The notes: generated by a model from the letters alone, not told the origin. Numbered from the stretch's first letter, positions 54,957 to 63,149 are shown. The stretch: DNA of 64,000 nt from an uncultured Lachnospiraceae bacterium (GCA_910578175.1 CAJTPF010000015.1:10780-74779); one strand, 5' to 3'. Program-made: numbers and translations.

Positions 54957-57578
54957 CTAATATCCTCTTCTTCTCCGTTCCATCTGAAGTTTTTTTTCTA
55001 TCCGGTCAACGACCCTGTCTGTTATGGTTTCCATCTGCCGCTGCAGATTTCTCCGGACCAGTTCCTCCACTTCTTCTTTCGACTGTGGCACTGCCGGATC
55101 GATCTTCCTGCTGATTTCCTTCGTCTCTGTCCGATGGTTCACAACAGTTTCTTTTCTGCTGTTTTTCCTGCCGCTCTCCGCCAGTCCGTACTGCTGCAGG
55201 TACGGAAGGAAGGTCTCTTCCGTCAGATCATTCTGCTCCTTATGAATAAAAGTTATCCCTTTCAACGGGTTCTGAACCGGTACGGGACTTTCTCCTGCCG
55301 CCCGGAATTTCTCCCGCGTTAATGACTGAGACATAAATGATTCCTGTTGTTTTGTCTGCAATTCCACCTGCCGTTCGATCTCCCGTATTTCCGACTGCAG
55401 CGCCGCTTCTGCTTTCCCGGCATTGCCGGACTCTTTTTCTAAAATCTTTTCCAGGATCTCAACAGTCTTTCCGGAAGCCAGTTTCCGGACTGTCTCATCA
55501 ATGACAGGAGACGGATTGTTTTGTATAGATTCTATAATTTCAGCAGACTCATTTTGAGAGGCATGTATGACTTTTAGCCCTTCCCTTATGGTCTTTTTTC
55601 CGTCGGGCTGCAGGTGGGAAACCGAGATATTCCGTTGCTGCATCTCCTGTCTGTATTTCCGGTTTTTCTCAATATTTTTTTGGTTTATCTCCTGAAGCTG
55701 CCGCAACATCTCCCGGTTCTGCGATTCTTTATGGATTTCTGCTGTTTCCCGAAGCACCGTATCACTGTTTTCTGCAAAACCATTATATATTTCCATATAA
55801 CGTTCATCCTTTTCCGTGATCTGCTGCAGTTCCCGGAAAACTTTTTCTTTTATGTGAATATTGCGATTCCGCCGGAAAACAGTCTGGCTGTATGCACAGC
55901 CTGTATTTCCGATTTCTTTTATTATTTCAGAAGTCTCCCGTACTTTTAGTAATTCTTTTACCAATTTACTTTGATTATCAGATGCTTGTTCTGTTATATC
56001 CTTTATGGTACTGTTTATGAGTTCACAAACCATTTTGCTTATGGTTTCATTTACGCTTTTCTGTTTTTCTTCAGAGAAATATTCATCCCTCTTATCCCGG
56101 ATGTTCTCAATGATCTTCCGATATTCGGATTCTTTGACAAAAAAACCGGGATATTCTTGTACTGCCTGCCGAATCAGTTGTATTTTCCGTGAGAGGGACA
56201 GATCATGTCTGATCCGTTCCAACAAACCGTGCGTTATCTGCTCCGAATAATGAACTTCCTGTTTATTTTGTAACATATTTTGATCAGTCTCAAAAAAATG
56301 ACTCTCCGTCTGCTCCACCAAATTATTTTTTTCATTTTTTATTCTGTTTTTTATGCCATTCATTATTTGTTTTATCTGGTTTCCGTTTACCCGTTTTGTT
56401 TTTTTATTTATATCCTGTACCTGCTGACTGTACTCCATAAATACATTCCTTACGGCTTCAGATAAATTATAGTCCTCATTCTGACTGAGGCGATATATAA
56501 GCGCCTGCTGCCAGAGGGCCGAATGAACGGTTTTATCACTGATCCGCATTACCGTTTCATTTCCGGCCAGTTCCTCCAGTAAATTGATCTCCGAGTCCCA
56601 CAGACGACTGTTATCCTCCATAAAAGGATAAAGTTCCGCTGTCCGCCACATTTTCCCGGTATGAAAGATTTCATACCTGTCGAAAACATTTTTCATACTG
56701 TGATAAAGAGACTGTACGATCCAAAACTGCGGATAAATCCGCTGCTCCATCCGCTCCCTGCGTATCTGCCAGATATTATTTACAAGTCCCAGAACCGCCG
56801 CTGACAGGATTTCCGACAATACCGTTTCCCTGGTAACCGTTGTCTCCTTACCGTCTCCCGCTTCATAGGGATTGATATATAGTTCGATTCCGCCGCTTTC
56901 CCGGAAGGTACACTCCTTTTGCAGCCGGAACAGAAACAGACTGCGGGCTGCCCGTATCTGCTCCGCCATGATCAGTTCCTGATGATTTACGGTCTGCGTG
57001 GCAGAGTCATATTGCCGGTTTTTCTCATATACTTCATGATAGATTTTCTCTGTCTGCAGTCTCTGATAGACAACGGAAGAAAGTGCATAACGCACTGCGG
57101 ATTTTTTTTCTTTTCCCCTTGCCAGTTCCCTGATCAACGAACCGTTACACCGATACATATCTGTCAGCTTTTTTATGGTCCCGGCTTCTTTCAGTGACCG
57201 GCGAATATCCCTCAGCAGTTCCCCTGTCTGTTTTATTCCTGTTTTTTTCAGCATTGACGTGACAAATATACTGTCCTGATAAGATAAACCCCGCTGCTCC
57301 AGTAACAGAAGCAGGTTTAACATCTGATTAATAAGCTCCATTTTCAGATACTGATTATTTGTATCATTATTTACGGTCAGATGAAATTTTTCTCCTTCCC
57401 ACAGATTTATCTCCGGAGGACAGTTCAGCAGATGAAGAAAATCTTCCGCTGATATCTGCAGATTCATAACACGGTAATATACGCCGATCCTGTCGTATAA
57501 AATATTCGGTGCCAGTGTTATTCCTTTTAAGCTTTTCAGTTTTATCTGTCCCTTTATTTTCAGCATACCGCATTTCAT
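54957..57578 (-). CDS. Large helical coiled-coil protein of the CIS, candidate tape measure
   Basis: 873 residues, not assigned to a family. The first 350 or so look globular and helical. From about 400 to 870 the sequence is charged, with heptad-like coiled-coil runs rich in Glu, Lys, Gln and Arg, such as QIRSAIQE-like and EILEKILEKESGN. It has no membrane segment. In tails the tape measure gene follows tube and G/GT chaperone genes; here it follows sheath, tube, chaperone-like and second tube genes and precedes the baseplate genes. Its length and helical content suit a tape measure, and no other gene in the cluster does. A regulatory or chaperone role is the alternative. Confidence 0.55.
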   Translation of the reverse strand: MKCGMLKIKGQIKLKSLKGITLAPNILYDRIGVYYRVMNLQISAEDFLHLLNCPPEINLWEGEKFHLTVNNDTNNQYLKMELINQMLNLLLLLEQRGLSYQDSIFVTSMLKKTGIKQTGELLRDIRRSLKEAGTIKKLTDMYRCNGSLIRELARGKEKKSAVRYALSSVVYQRLQTEKIYHEVYEKNRQYDSATQTVNHQELIMAEQIRAARSLFLFRLQKECTFRESGGIELYINPYEAGDGKETTVTRETVLSEILSAAVLGLVNNIWQIRRERMEQRIYPQFWIVQSLYHSMKNVFDRYEIFHTGKMWRTAELYPFMEDNSRLWDSEINLLEELAGNETVMRISDKTVHSALWQQALIYRLSQNEDYNLSEAVRNVFMEYSQQVQDINKKTKRVNGNQIKQIMNGIKNRIKNEKNNLVEQTESHFFETDQNMLQNKQEVHYSEQITHGLLERIRHDLSLSRKIQLIRQAVQEYPGFFVKESEYRKIIENIRDKRDEYFSEEKQKSVNETISKMVCELINSTIKDITEQASDNQSKLVKELLKVRETSEIIKEIGNTGCAYSQTVFRRNRNIHIKEKVFRELQQITEKDERYMEIYNGFAENSDTVLRETAEIHKESQNREMLRQLQEINQKNIEKNRKYRQEMQQRNISVSHLQPDGKKTIREGLKVIHASQNESAEIIESIQNNPSPVIDETVRKLASGKTVEILEKILEKESGNAGKAEAALQSEIREIERQVELQTKQQESFMSQSLTREKFRAAGESPVPVQNPLKGITFIHKEQNDLTEETFLPYLQQYGLAESGRKNSRKETVVNHRTETKEISRKIDPAVPQSKEEVEELVRRNLQRQMETITDRVVDRIEKKLQMERRRRGY

Positions 57579-57590
57579 TCCTTCTCGTTT

Positions 57591-58079
57591 TTAAACCCTG
57601 ATATCATCCCACATGGTATCGATACACAGCATTTCCCTGTATGCAATGGTCGTGGTTTCCACCAGCAGTCCGCTGCTTTCCGCATTTAATTCCCCATAAC
57701 TTTTTCCCATGACCGTACATCCGGTAAAAGCATAAGTACGTTTTGTCATATCAAACCGGTTGGGATAACGGCTTACCAGCAGCAATACCGGCAGTATCAG
57801 TTCCGCCCCGTTGGGTAGCGGATCAAAATAATCGGCCCCCGCATATCGTTCCACCTGAAACGTAAACGGTCTGGATACGGGTTTCCGGCGGATATGAACA
57901 TAATCGTTCAGTCCGCCTTCCTGTATATATTCATATTCATTGTCCTTTTGAAATCCGATGATCCGTCTGCAGGGCAGGTCATAGATTCCCTCTACCCGGA
58001 GCATGAAATGGTGATTGACCAGCGGATGATCTCCGGTGTTAGTCACAATGTTGTTTCCCGCCACTGCCTGAACCGCCAT
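57591..58079 (-). CDS. CIS inner tube protein 2 (T4 gp19-like)
   Basis: 162 residues. HHFMLRVEGIYDLPCRRIIGF, VHIRRKPVSRPFTFQVER and the C-terminal YAFTGCTVMGKSYGELNAESSGLLVETTTIAYREM fit T4 gp19/Afp tube-like proteins. It differs clearly from the tube at 58711-59205, as with the Afp1/Afp5 pair where a minor tube protein sits at the baseplate end. AAAGGAGG precedes the ATG. It follows the DUF6760-like frame by 14 bp. Confidence 0.88.
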   Translation of the reverse strand: MAVQAVAGNNIVTNTGDHPLVNHHFMLRVEGIYDLPCRRIIGFQKDNEYEYIQEGGLNDYVHIRRKPVSRPFTFQVERYAGADYFDPLPNGAELILPVLLLVSRYPNRFDMTKRTYAFTGCTVMGKSYGELNAESSGLLVETTTIAYREMLCIDTMWDDIRV

Positions 58080-58093
58080 AATTCTTTCCTCCT

Positions 58094-58300
58094 TTACCGT
58101 AACTCAAAAATGCTTTTTTCTTTTTCTTTCTTAGAGGGATTGATATCGGCATTTATCCTTGAAATTTCTTCACACCATTTTCGTCTGGCCATATGTTCCA
58201 ATGCCATTACCGCATCCTCCTGCCAGTGAAAATAGTAGGAAATAAAGGACATTTCCCTGTACGCTTCCTCTTCCGGATAAAGCGTTATCCCTCCCCGGTA
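58094..58300 (-). CDS. DUF6760-like small CIS protein, probably made by -1 frameshift from the upstream gene
   Basis: A frame of 68 codons in the -1 register of the preceding 120-residue gene. The conserved segment reads LYPEEEAYREMSFISYYFHW, then ALEHMARRKWCEEISRIN, which fits the short DUF6760 proteins found in CIS loci. No ATG, GTG or TTG precedes the conserved segment; the first ATG (58252) would remove LYPEEEAYRE. The two frames overlap at the stop of the upstream gene. The easiest route is a -1 slip at AAATTTT (58300-58306), giving a fusion of about 184 residues. A non-canonical start (ATA, ACG or CTT at 58288-58280) after GGGGAGGG is the alternative. Confidence 0.7.
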   Translation of the reverse strand, partial: YRGGITLYPEEEAYREMSFISYYFHWQEDAVMALEHMARRKWCEEISRINADINPSKKEKEKSIFELR

Positions 58301-58647
58301 AAATTTAGCGGCACCTCATGCACTTTTCCGCATTCCGGACATACCGTCTTCAAAACCGGAGGCTCTATATCATTTATCTTCTGATACATATCCTGCAAAA
58401 AAGCCAGATCCGCCGTAAACAGACGCTCAATATTGGTAGTGGTGACCGTCTCCAGTCCTTCCAGTTCTATGATCACTTTTGACAATACCACAACAGTGAG
58501 ATAAGAGGGATTGGACAATACCCGGGGATCCCGTGTGGCGCCGATCTCATCCGCCGCCGTTGCAAGACGCATTTTCCCCCTCCTGTGAAGTTCTCCCGTG
58601 CTGTCCATATACCCTCTCGGCAGTTCAAAATCATATACCGTAACCAT
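58285..58647 (-). CDS. Small CIS tail-assembly-like protein (gpG-like position)
   Basis: 120 residues. It opens MVTVYDFELPRGYMDSTGE and has the block MRLATAADEIGATRDPRVLSNP with LTVVVLSKVIIELEG, a pattern of phage-tail-assembly proteins in CIS and T4-like clusters. The C-terminal CPECGKVHEV looks like half of a zinc ribbon. It sits just after the main tube gene, where tail-assembly chaperones lie in phages. GGAGG 5 bp before the ATG. Its last codons overlap the DUF6760-like frame and hold the slippery site. Confidence 0.78.
   Translation of the reverse strand: MVTVYDFELPRGYMDSTGELHRRGKMRLATAADEIGATRDPRVLSNPSYLTVVVLSKVIIELEGLETVTTTNIERLFTADLAFLQDMYQKINDIEPPVLKTVCPECGKVHEVPLNFTGEG
58286..58306 (-). 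promoter_or_regulatory. Candidate -1 programmed frameshift site
   Basis: In the reading frame of the 120-residue gene the heptamer is A AAT TTT (58306-58300), the X XXY YYZ form on which both tRNAs can re-pair in the -1 frame. About 10 nt downstream GGATAA pairs with TTATCC around a CGCT loop (about 58291-58276), a possible stimulatory hairpin. The zero-frame stop TAA follows at 58285-58287, four codons after the slip. Confidence 0.55.
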
Positions 58648-58672
58648 GCAAACCTCCTGCAGTATTTATTAA

Positions 58673-58728
58673 TTCGGAATGATTAATTCAAAATTATTAA
58701 TTCGGAATTATTAATTCGGAATTATCAA
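58673..58728 (-). repeat. Four tandem 14-bp repeats across the tube gene stop
   Basis: Four adjacent 14-bp units starting at 58673, 58687, 58701 and 58715, of the type TTCGGAATTATTAA with few changes. The first two in transcription order encode the tube's final LIIPN and its stop; the others run into the untranslated gap. Confidence 0.85.
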
Positions 58729-59205
58729 TTCCTCGTATGCCAGTTCTACCGATTCGATCGCTATCTCGCTGGCTGTTGCATTTAAGTCCGGAGCGGAGTA
58801 TTTCGTTACCCAGGCATTGGTCAGTACCCATATTCTGGTGCCGGAAATAGATGTTACTGCCGAAGAAGGCGCTCCTCCGTTAATATCTATCAGTTCAATG
58901 GATACCTTATGTCTTGGCATTTCTTTTCTTACCTCTGATACACATTCCTGAATCCACGTTTTAAACGCATTGTCCAGCGTATATCCCATTTTCAATGTTA
59001 TATTTCCGTGTTTCACCAGACCCGGTATCTTAACCGGAGCCAGGCTGTGGGCGTTACCCTGTCGAAATTCAATTACATCCACCGAAGCTTCAACTCCGCT
59101 GACTTCATTAAATGCTGCAGTTCCGTTAACGCCTTCCACAGTCACCAGAAAGTTCATCTTGGTCAACGGGTATGCCAATCCATTTCCATTATCGTATGTA
59201 GCCAT
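58711..59205 (-). CDS. CIS inner tube protein 1 (T4 gp19-like)
   Basis: About 164 residues from the ATG at 59205 (AAAGGAG about 9 bp upstream; a longer start at 59244 lacks one). LTKMNFLVTVEGVNGTAAFNEVSGVEASVDVIEFRQGN, LVKHGNITLKMGYTLD and WVTKYSAPDLNATASEIAIESVELAYE are the tube protein blocks of Afp1/PVC1/T4 gp19. It should build the hexameric inner tube. It follows the sheath gene by 75 bp. Tandem 14-bp repeats cover its stop. Confidence 0.93.
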   Translation of the reverse strand: MATYDNGNGLAYPLTKMNFLVTVEGVNGTAAFNEVSGVEASVDVIEFRQGNAHSLAPVKIPGLVKHGNITLKMGYTLDNAFKTWIQECVSEVRKEMPRHKVSIELIDINGGAPSSAVTSISGTRIWVLTNAWVTKYSAPDLNATASEIAIESVELAYEELIIPN

Positions 59206-59280
59206 ATTTTTTACTCCTTTTTCCAAATATTGTGTCCCATCCAAAACCCCTGGGCTCCGGACCGGTTATCCATCTTATTC

Positions 59281-60975
59281 TCAGCCCCCTGCCGATTCCG
59301 ACGTATGCTGGGTTACACGGAAAATAACAAATTCTGCCGGTCTGGATGGTGCGATTCCCACGTTACAGATTAATCTGCCGCTCATAATATCGTCTTTTGT
59401 CATGGTCTGGGCACCGATTTCCACGAAAAACGCTTCTGCCGGCGAACCGCCAGCCAGCATTCCCGACCTCCACATGGAATCCAGAAATGAAGCTATGGTG
59501 ATCTGTACTCTTGTCCAAAGCGTGGAATCGTTTGGTTCAAATACAACCCAGCCGGTATTTGCCTTAATACTCTCTTCCACATAAATAAACAGACGCCTGA
59601 CGTTTACATATTTAAATGTGCTGTTGCTGCTGGCGGTTCTGGCACCCCATACCCGTATTCCCTGTCCCGGCAGCAGACGGATTAAATTAATTCCTTCCGG
59701 ATTTAAGATATCCTGTTCATTCTTTGTATAATTCGTACTCAGTCCGGTACACATCACCGTCTCATTGGCAGGCGCTTTGTGAACGCCTCTTGCAATATCC
59801 GTTCTGGAATAAATACCCAGAATGGCTCCGGAAGGCGGTATGTACCCCGGCTTTTGCGTGGAACGGTCAAATACCTGAATCCACGGATGATACATTGCCG
59901 CATAGGTGCTGTCGATCATTCCTCTGTATTCGATCAGATCTTTTGTATTGACCAGTTCTTTCGGCATATCAATGACCGCAAACCTGTTTCCCAGATTTTC
60001 ACACTGGGCAACAAGTGCGACCACTACTTCCGGGATGGTGATGCCCGGCACTGCCATCATGCTGACCACATTGTTTTCCACAAAGGAGGCCAGTCCGGTC
60101 CGCATTCCCGGTCCCTTATCCACTCCGATAAAGGTTTCCGCATTAACTTTTTCCATGGTTCCGTCGCTTCCGCCTTCGAAACTGACTGTGCCGTTGGTAA
60201 TGCCCGGTCCCAGTATTGCTTCCGCCGGGTTTCCGATTTCATCCGTCTCCGACACCGAAACTCTGATCAACTGACTGCCGGACAGTCTGGTAACGATATA
60301 ATCCGGTGACAGCGGATTAAAATTTAGTCCCGTATACACTTCCGATTCTTCGTTATAACGTATCAGCATATCCATTTCTACCAATAGAAGAAATTTTTTC
60401 GGTACCACCTCATTGTCCACCGGAGATTCCGTAAATTCCTTTTCAAAGGTAACAGTATTGTCATAAACAGACTGAATCCGGTTATACTCCTCTTCAAATA
60501 CCACAATATCTCCTTCTTTAAATCCGTCGGTATTTCGGGCAGTGTAAACCTTTTCTCCCTCTTTTGCAGTCAGATGCATCTTCTTTTTTGCGATAGTACC
60601 CAAAGTGACCATTAACCGGTTACCCCATTTTCCCTCATTAGCTGCGGTCATGGTAAGGATTCCTTTTTCCGCTGCCGCAGCCCTGGCATCCGACGGGATC
60701 ACACGGGATACATAACAGCGGGTTCCCCCGTTTACAAAAAACTGCTCCACACTGTAGGCCAGATACCGGTATTCCCCATGGGTAAATTCACTCAGATATC
60801 CCCCATACTGTCTGGTAAAATCCGCAAAGCTCGTAACAGGGGACGGTGCCCCCATTACCGGTCCTTTTACTGCCAGTCCCACAAATCCTGCGGTGCTGGT
60901 ACCCACTCCTTCGATGCTTCGCGGAGAGTCATCATATTCCTCCACATATACTCCGGGTGATAAATATTCTGCCAT
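59281..60975 (-). CDS. CIS contractile sheath protein
   Basis: 564 residues. The N-terminal YLSPGVYVEEYDDSPRSIEGVGTSTAGFVG and the C-terminal YVNVRRLFIYVEESIK, WVVFEPND, LWTRVQITIASFLDSMW and VGIAPSRPAEFVIFRV are the hallmarks of phage/CIS tail sheath. Residues about 100-260 form a variable outer domain. It polymerises around the tube and contracts to drive it forward. Only one sheath gene is present; Afp-type clusters often have several. AAAGGAG precedes the ATG. Confidence 0.96.
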   Translation of the reverse strand: MAEYLSPGVYVEEYDDSPRSIEGVGTSTAGFVGLAVKGPVMGAPSPVTSFADFTRQYGGYLSEFTHGEYRYLAYSVEQFFVNGGTRCYVSRVIPSDARAAAAEKGILTMTAANEGKWGNRLMVTLGTIAKKKMHLTAKEGEKVYTARNTDGFKEGDIVVFEEEYNRIQSVYDNTVTFEKEFTESPVDNEVVPKKFLLLVEMDMLIRYNEESEVYTGLNFNPLSPDYIVTRLSGSQLIRVSVSETDEIGNPAEAILGPGITNGTVSFEGGSDGTMEKVNAETFIGVDKGPGMRTGLASFVENNVVSMMAVPGITIPEVVVALVAQCENLGNRFAVIDMPKELVNTKDLIEYRGMIDSTYAAMYHPWIQVFDRSTQKPGYIPPSGAILGIYSRTDIARGVHKAPANETVMCTGLSTNYTKNEQDILNPEGINLIRLLPGQGIRVWGARTASSNSTFKYVNVRRLFIYVEESIKANTGWVVFEPNDSTLWTRVQITIASFLDSMWRSGMLAGGSPAEAFFVEIGAQTMTKDDIMSGRLICNVGIAPSRPAEFVIFRVTQHTSESAGG

Positions 60976-60993
60976 TCTTTAAACTCCTTTCTG

Positions 60994-61383
60994 CTATATA
61001 ACTATGGTCGTCTGCCCCGGGAATGTTATCCCGATCGTTCCCATCCCGTTTCCGCAGATCAACTGCGAATCCCCGGTCAGACACGGGGCTCCACCCACCA
61101 GAACTGCCGGATTTGCGGGAGTCCAGGTTCCTGCCGCCGCCGGTATGCATGGCTGGGGAGTAAGCACGCCCAGAGCCGCCGCCGTTGCCGCTGCAACCTG
61201 GGGATTTGCCATGGAAGTACACATTCCGAAGGGTGTAATGTTAACATTGGCCGCCGTATCTTTGATCGTTGCCACAGGCTTACTGCAGCCAAAACACATA
61301 CTCTGTGACGTTGCATTTATTGTTCCCGGCGCCGTTCCAAATGTACACACCGCCGTTCCGCCTGATACTACCAGCACTCCCAT
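60994..61383 (-). CDS. PAAR-like DUF4280 protein, likely CIS spike tip
   Basis: 129 residues. CTFGTAPGTINA, FGMCTSMANPQVAAATAAALG, TPQPCIPAAAGTW, GGAPCLTGDSQLICGNGMGTIGI and a final GQTTIVI match DUF4280, with about seven spaced cysteines. DUF4280 proteins are PAAR-like and cap the spike of CIS and some T6SS-like machines. It overlaps the preceding gene by 16 bp and precedes the sheath gene by 18 bp. Confidence 0.9.
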   Translation of the reverse strand: MGVLVVSGGTAVCTFGTAPGTINATSQSMCFGCSKPVATIKDTAANVNITPFGMCTSMANPQVAAATAAALGVLTPQPCIPAAAGTWTPANPAVLVGGAPCLTGDSQLICGNGMGTIGITFPGQTTIVI

Positions 61384-62129
61384 GTGATCCCTCCTGACTT
61401 CTGATTTTTATCCTGTCCATTCAGATAACCAAACGTTTCTGTTCCATTCACTATACATCGGATAATATATATTTTTTTCTCTGTTTTGTCTTTCCGGAGA
61501 TCATTTACGGCTTTCAGACGAAGGGTGTAATCTCCGTTCCGTTCCGTAATCCCCTGAATCACTCTGGCGACCACAGCATTGGAAACGCAGAATTTTTCCG
61601 GTATTCCGTTTATTTTCCATTGTCTTCCGGACGACGGGCTGACAGACAATTCCTGTCGTATTTCAAATACCGCATATTCTGTTTTTCCGGGATTTACAAC
61701 GGCATACCGCCGGCCCGAACAGAGGCCTTCCCTGCCGCTAAAAAGCGATAATACCCGTTCCTCTTTTCTGTATTCTTTAAAATATAAAAAACCTTCTTCC
61801 GGACTTACCGCATCTATGGCTTCCAATCCTGAAATATTTCCTTTTAATTCCCATATGGCAGCACCATTTTTTATGCTGCGCTTCGGCACCATCTGAATAT
61901 ATACGGCAGGAATCTTTGAATCCAGGTTTTCATAATTTACCTGAAATTCCTTTCGCTCATAGCCGTCCGCACAGACCGTTAATTCAAAATTTTCTCTTCC
62001 GGTATTGTAAAGAACATAAAAACCCGCGTCTTTTTTTACCGCAACGAGATATGTATTATTTCTGATCAGCTTAACGTTTTTTTCTGTAATTGCAGTACCG
62101 TTAACCGTATCCATGAGATAAATAATCAA
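61368..62129 (-). CDS. Unknown CIS-operon protein with N-terminal beta-sandwich-like domain
   Basis: About 253 residues from a TTG at 62129, but the start is uncertain. The first 80 residues (MDTVNGTAITEKNVKLIRNN to YIQMVPK) look like a carboxypeptidase-regulatory beta-sandwich; the remainder is a beta-rich region without a recognised family. A GGGGGG run at 62157-62162 is followed in frame by GAT ATC ATT TTC, so translation may begin at an ATT (62150) and add seven residues. It lies between the cap and the PAAR-like gene. It could be a tip extension or a cargo; no enzymatic motif is visible. Confidence 0.65.
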   Translation of the reverse strand: MIIYLMDTVNGTAITEKNVKLIRNNTYLVAVKKDAGFYVLYNTGRENFELTVCADGYERKEFQVNYENLDSKIPAVYIQMVPKRSIKNGAAIWELKGNISGLEAIDAVSPEEGFLYFKEYRKEERVLSLFSGREGLCSGRRYAVVNPGKTEYAVFEIRQELSVSPSSGRQWKINGIPEKFCVSNAVVARVIQGITERNGDYTLRLKAVNDLRKDKTEKKIYIIRCIVNGTETFGYLNGQDKNQKSGGITWECW

Positions 62130-62195
62130 ATCTGTCTGATATCTGAAAATGATATCCCCCCCTATTCAAGTCAAGGTATGTATTCCGGCATTTCT

Positions 62196-62792
62196 TCACT
62201 GCCTGTTCCGGTCGCCTCCGGTAACCTGTACATCAAAGGCGGCTTCCGTTACTCTTGGAATATCAATCGTAACACCGCTGGAAATAAATACCGGCGCCAT
62301 CCTGTAAAACAGGCTGACCTGATACGGTTTGTTCACTGCCTGCCAGACACGGAATTTTTCTTCCAGAGTGATCTTCGCCTGAGCTACCGCAATGGATGGT
62401 TCATCAATTTCCAGCCGGCTTTGCAATTCCGACGGGACAATTCTGTTATGATCCGTTATGATCTGGGCCGCCCTGCCTATGATCTTCTGCAGGTCGGAAG
62501 ATTTCAGACCGGTTTTCCCAGAGCCGTTTACAAATACCATATAGTAAAGGGCATATGGTCTCGGCGGCTGTTTCACTCCCGGTTTTCCCAAAACGGTAAG
62601 GCTCGGAAACGTTACCTGTCCCTCTTCCCGGATATCGTAGAGATACAATCCCAATATATAATCCGTTTCCTCATCCGTGGGAGAGCAGATATCAATTTTA
62701 CTTTCTGCCGGAACCGGCTCCGGACACATATTCTTTCTTAACAGTTTTACGACATGGGAACTGATGTCCGATATGATAGTGTAATCTGCCAT
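62196..62792 (-). CDS. CIS tail cap/terminator protein (DUF4255, Afp16-like)
   Basis: About 198 residues from the ATG at 62792, with GGAGGAAG 6 bp upstream. The N-terminal YTIISDISSHVVKLLRKNM, PPRPYALYYMVFVNG and LEEKFRVWQAVNKPYQVSLFYRMAPVFISS are DUF4255/Pvc16 signatures. The family ends tube and sheath growth at the distal end. It is the first gene of the operon, directly behind the promoter at 62834. Confidence 0.9.
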   Translation of the reverse strand: MADYTIISDISSHVVKLLRKNMCPEPVPAESKIDICSPTDEETDYILGLYLYDIREEGQVTFPSLTVLGKPGVKQPPRPYALYYMVFVNGSGKTGLKSSDLQKIIGRAAQIITDHNRIVPSELQSRLEIDEPSIAVAQAKITLEEKFRVWQAVNKPYQVSLFYRMAPVFISSGVTIDIPRVTEAAFDVQVTGGDRNRQ

Positions 62793-62833
62793 ACACTTCC
62801 TCCAATGCAGCAATAAAATTTTTTCCTGGAGTT

Positions 62834-62863
62834 ATTATACAATCAAACAAATTGCCTTGTAAA
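62834..62863 (-). promoter_or_regulatory. Sigma-A-like promoter of the contractile injection system operon
   Basis: Minus strand -35 TTTACA (62858-62863), 18-bp spacer, -10 TATAAT (62834-62839), about 40 bp before the cap gene. No other clear promoter was seen before the next 16 kb of genes. The rest of 62793-63149 is AT-rich and holds only this and the terminator at 62997. Confidence 0.65.
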
Positions 62864-62996
62864 TATTTTTCCTATTTCTTTAGAAAACCTTTAGACAAAA
62901 TAAGCTAATTATTGACATATGTAATTTTCTATCGTATACAATAAAATATATATTTTCACATAATATAGTTTTCTTTTTTCAGCATATTACAAACCA

Positions 62997-63041
62997 AAAA
63001 GCAGGAAAATAATCTGATTCTTCAGTTATTTTCCTGCTTTT
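62997..63041 (-). terminator. Intrinsic terminator after the coiled-coil hypothetical gene
   Basis: AAAAGCAGGAAAATAA (62997-63012) pairs perfectly with TTATTTTCCTGCTTTT (63026-63041) around a 13-base loop, with TTTTT on the minus strand after it. It isolates the CIS operon from upstream transcription. Confidence 0.85.
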
Positions 63042-63149
63042 CAGTTATCGTCTACCATTGCCCGTTCCATGATCGCCGTATTACCTCTGCGTCTTGACTC
63101 TTTTTAAATCCGCATAGGAATATTTAGAAAATTCCTATTAGTTTCGCAC

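Noticed and set aside
44798..62792. The tail genes as part of a prophage
   Set aside because: No capsid, portal, terminase, lysis or integrase genes are in the window, and DUF4255, DUF4280 and CIS tube proteins are typical of contractile injection systems.
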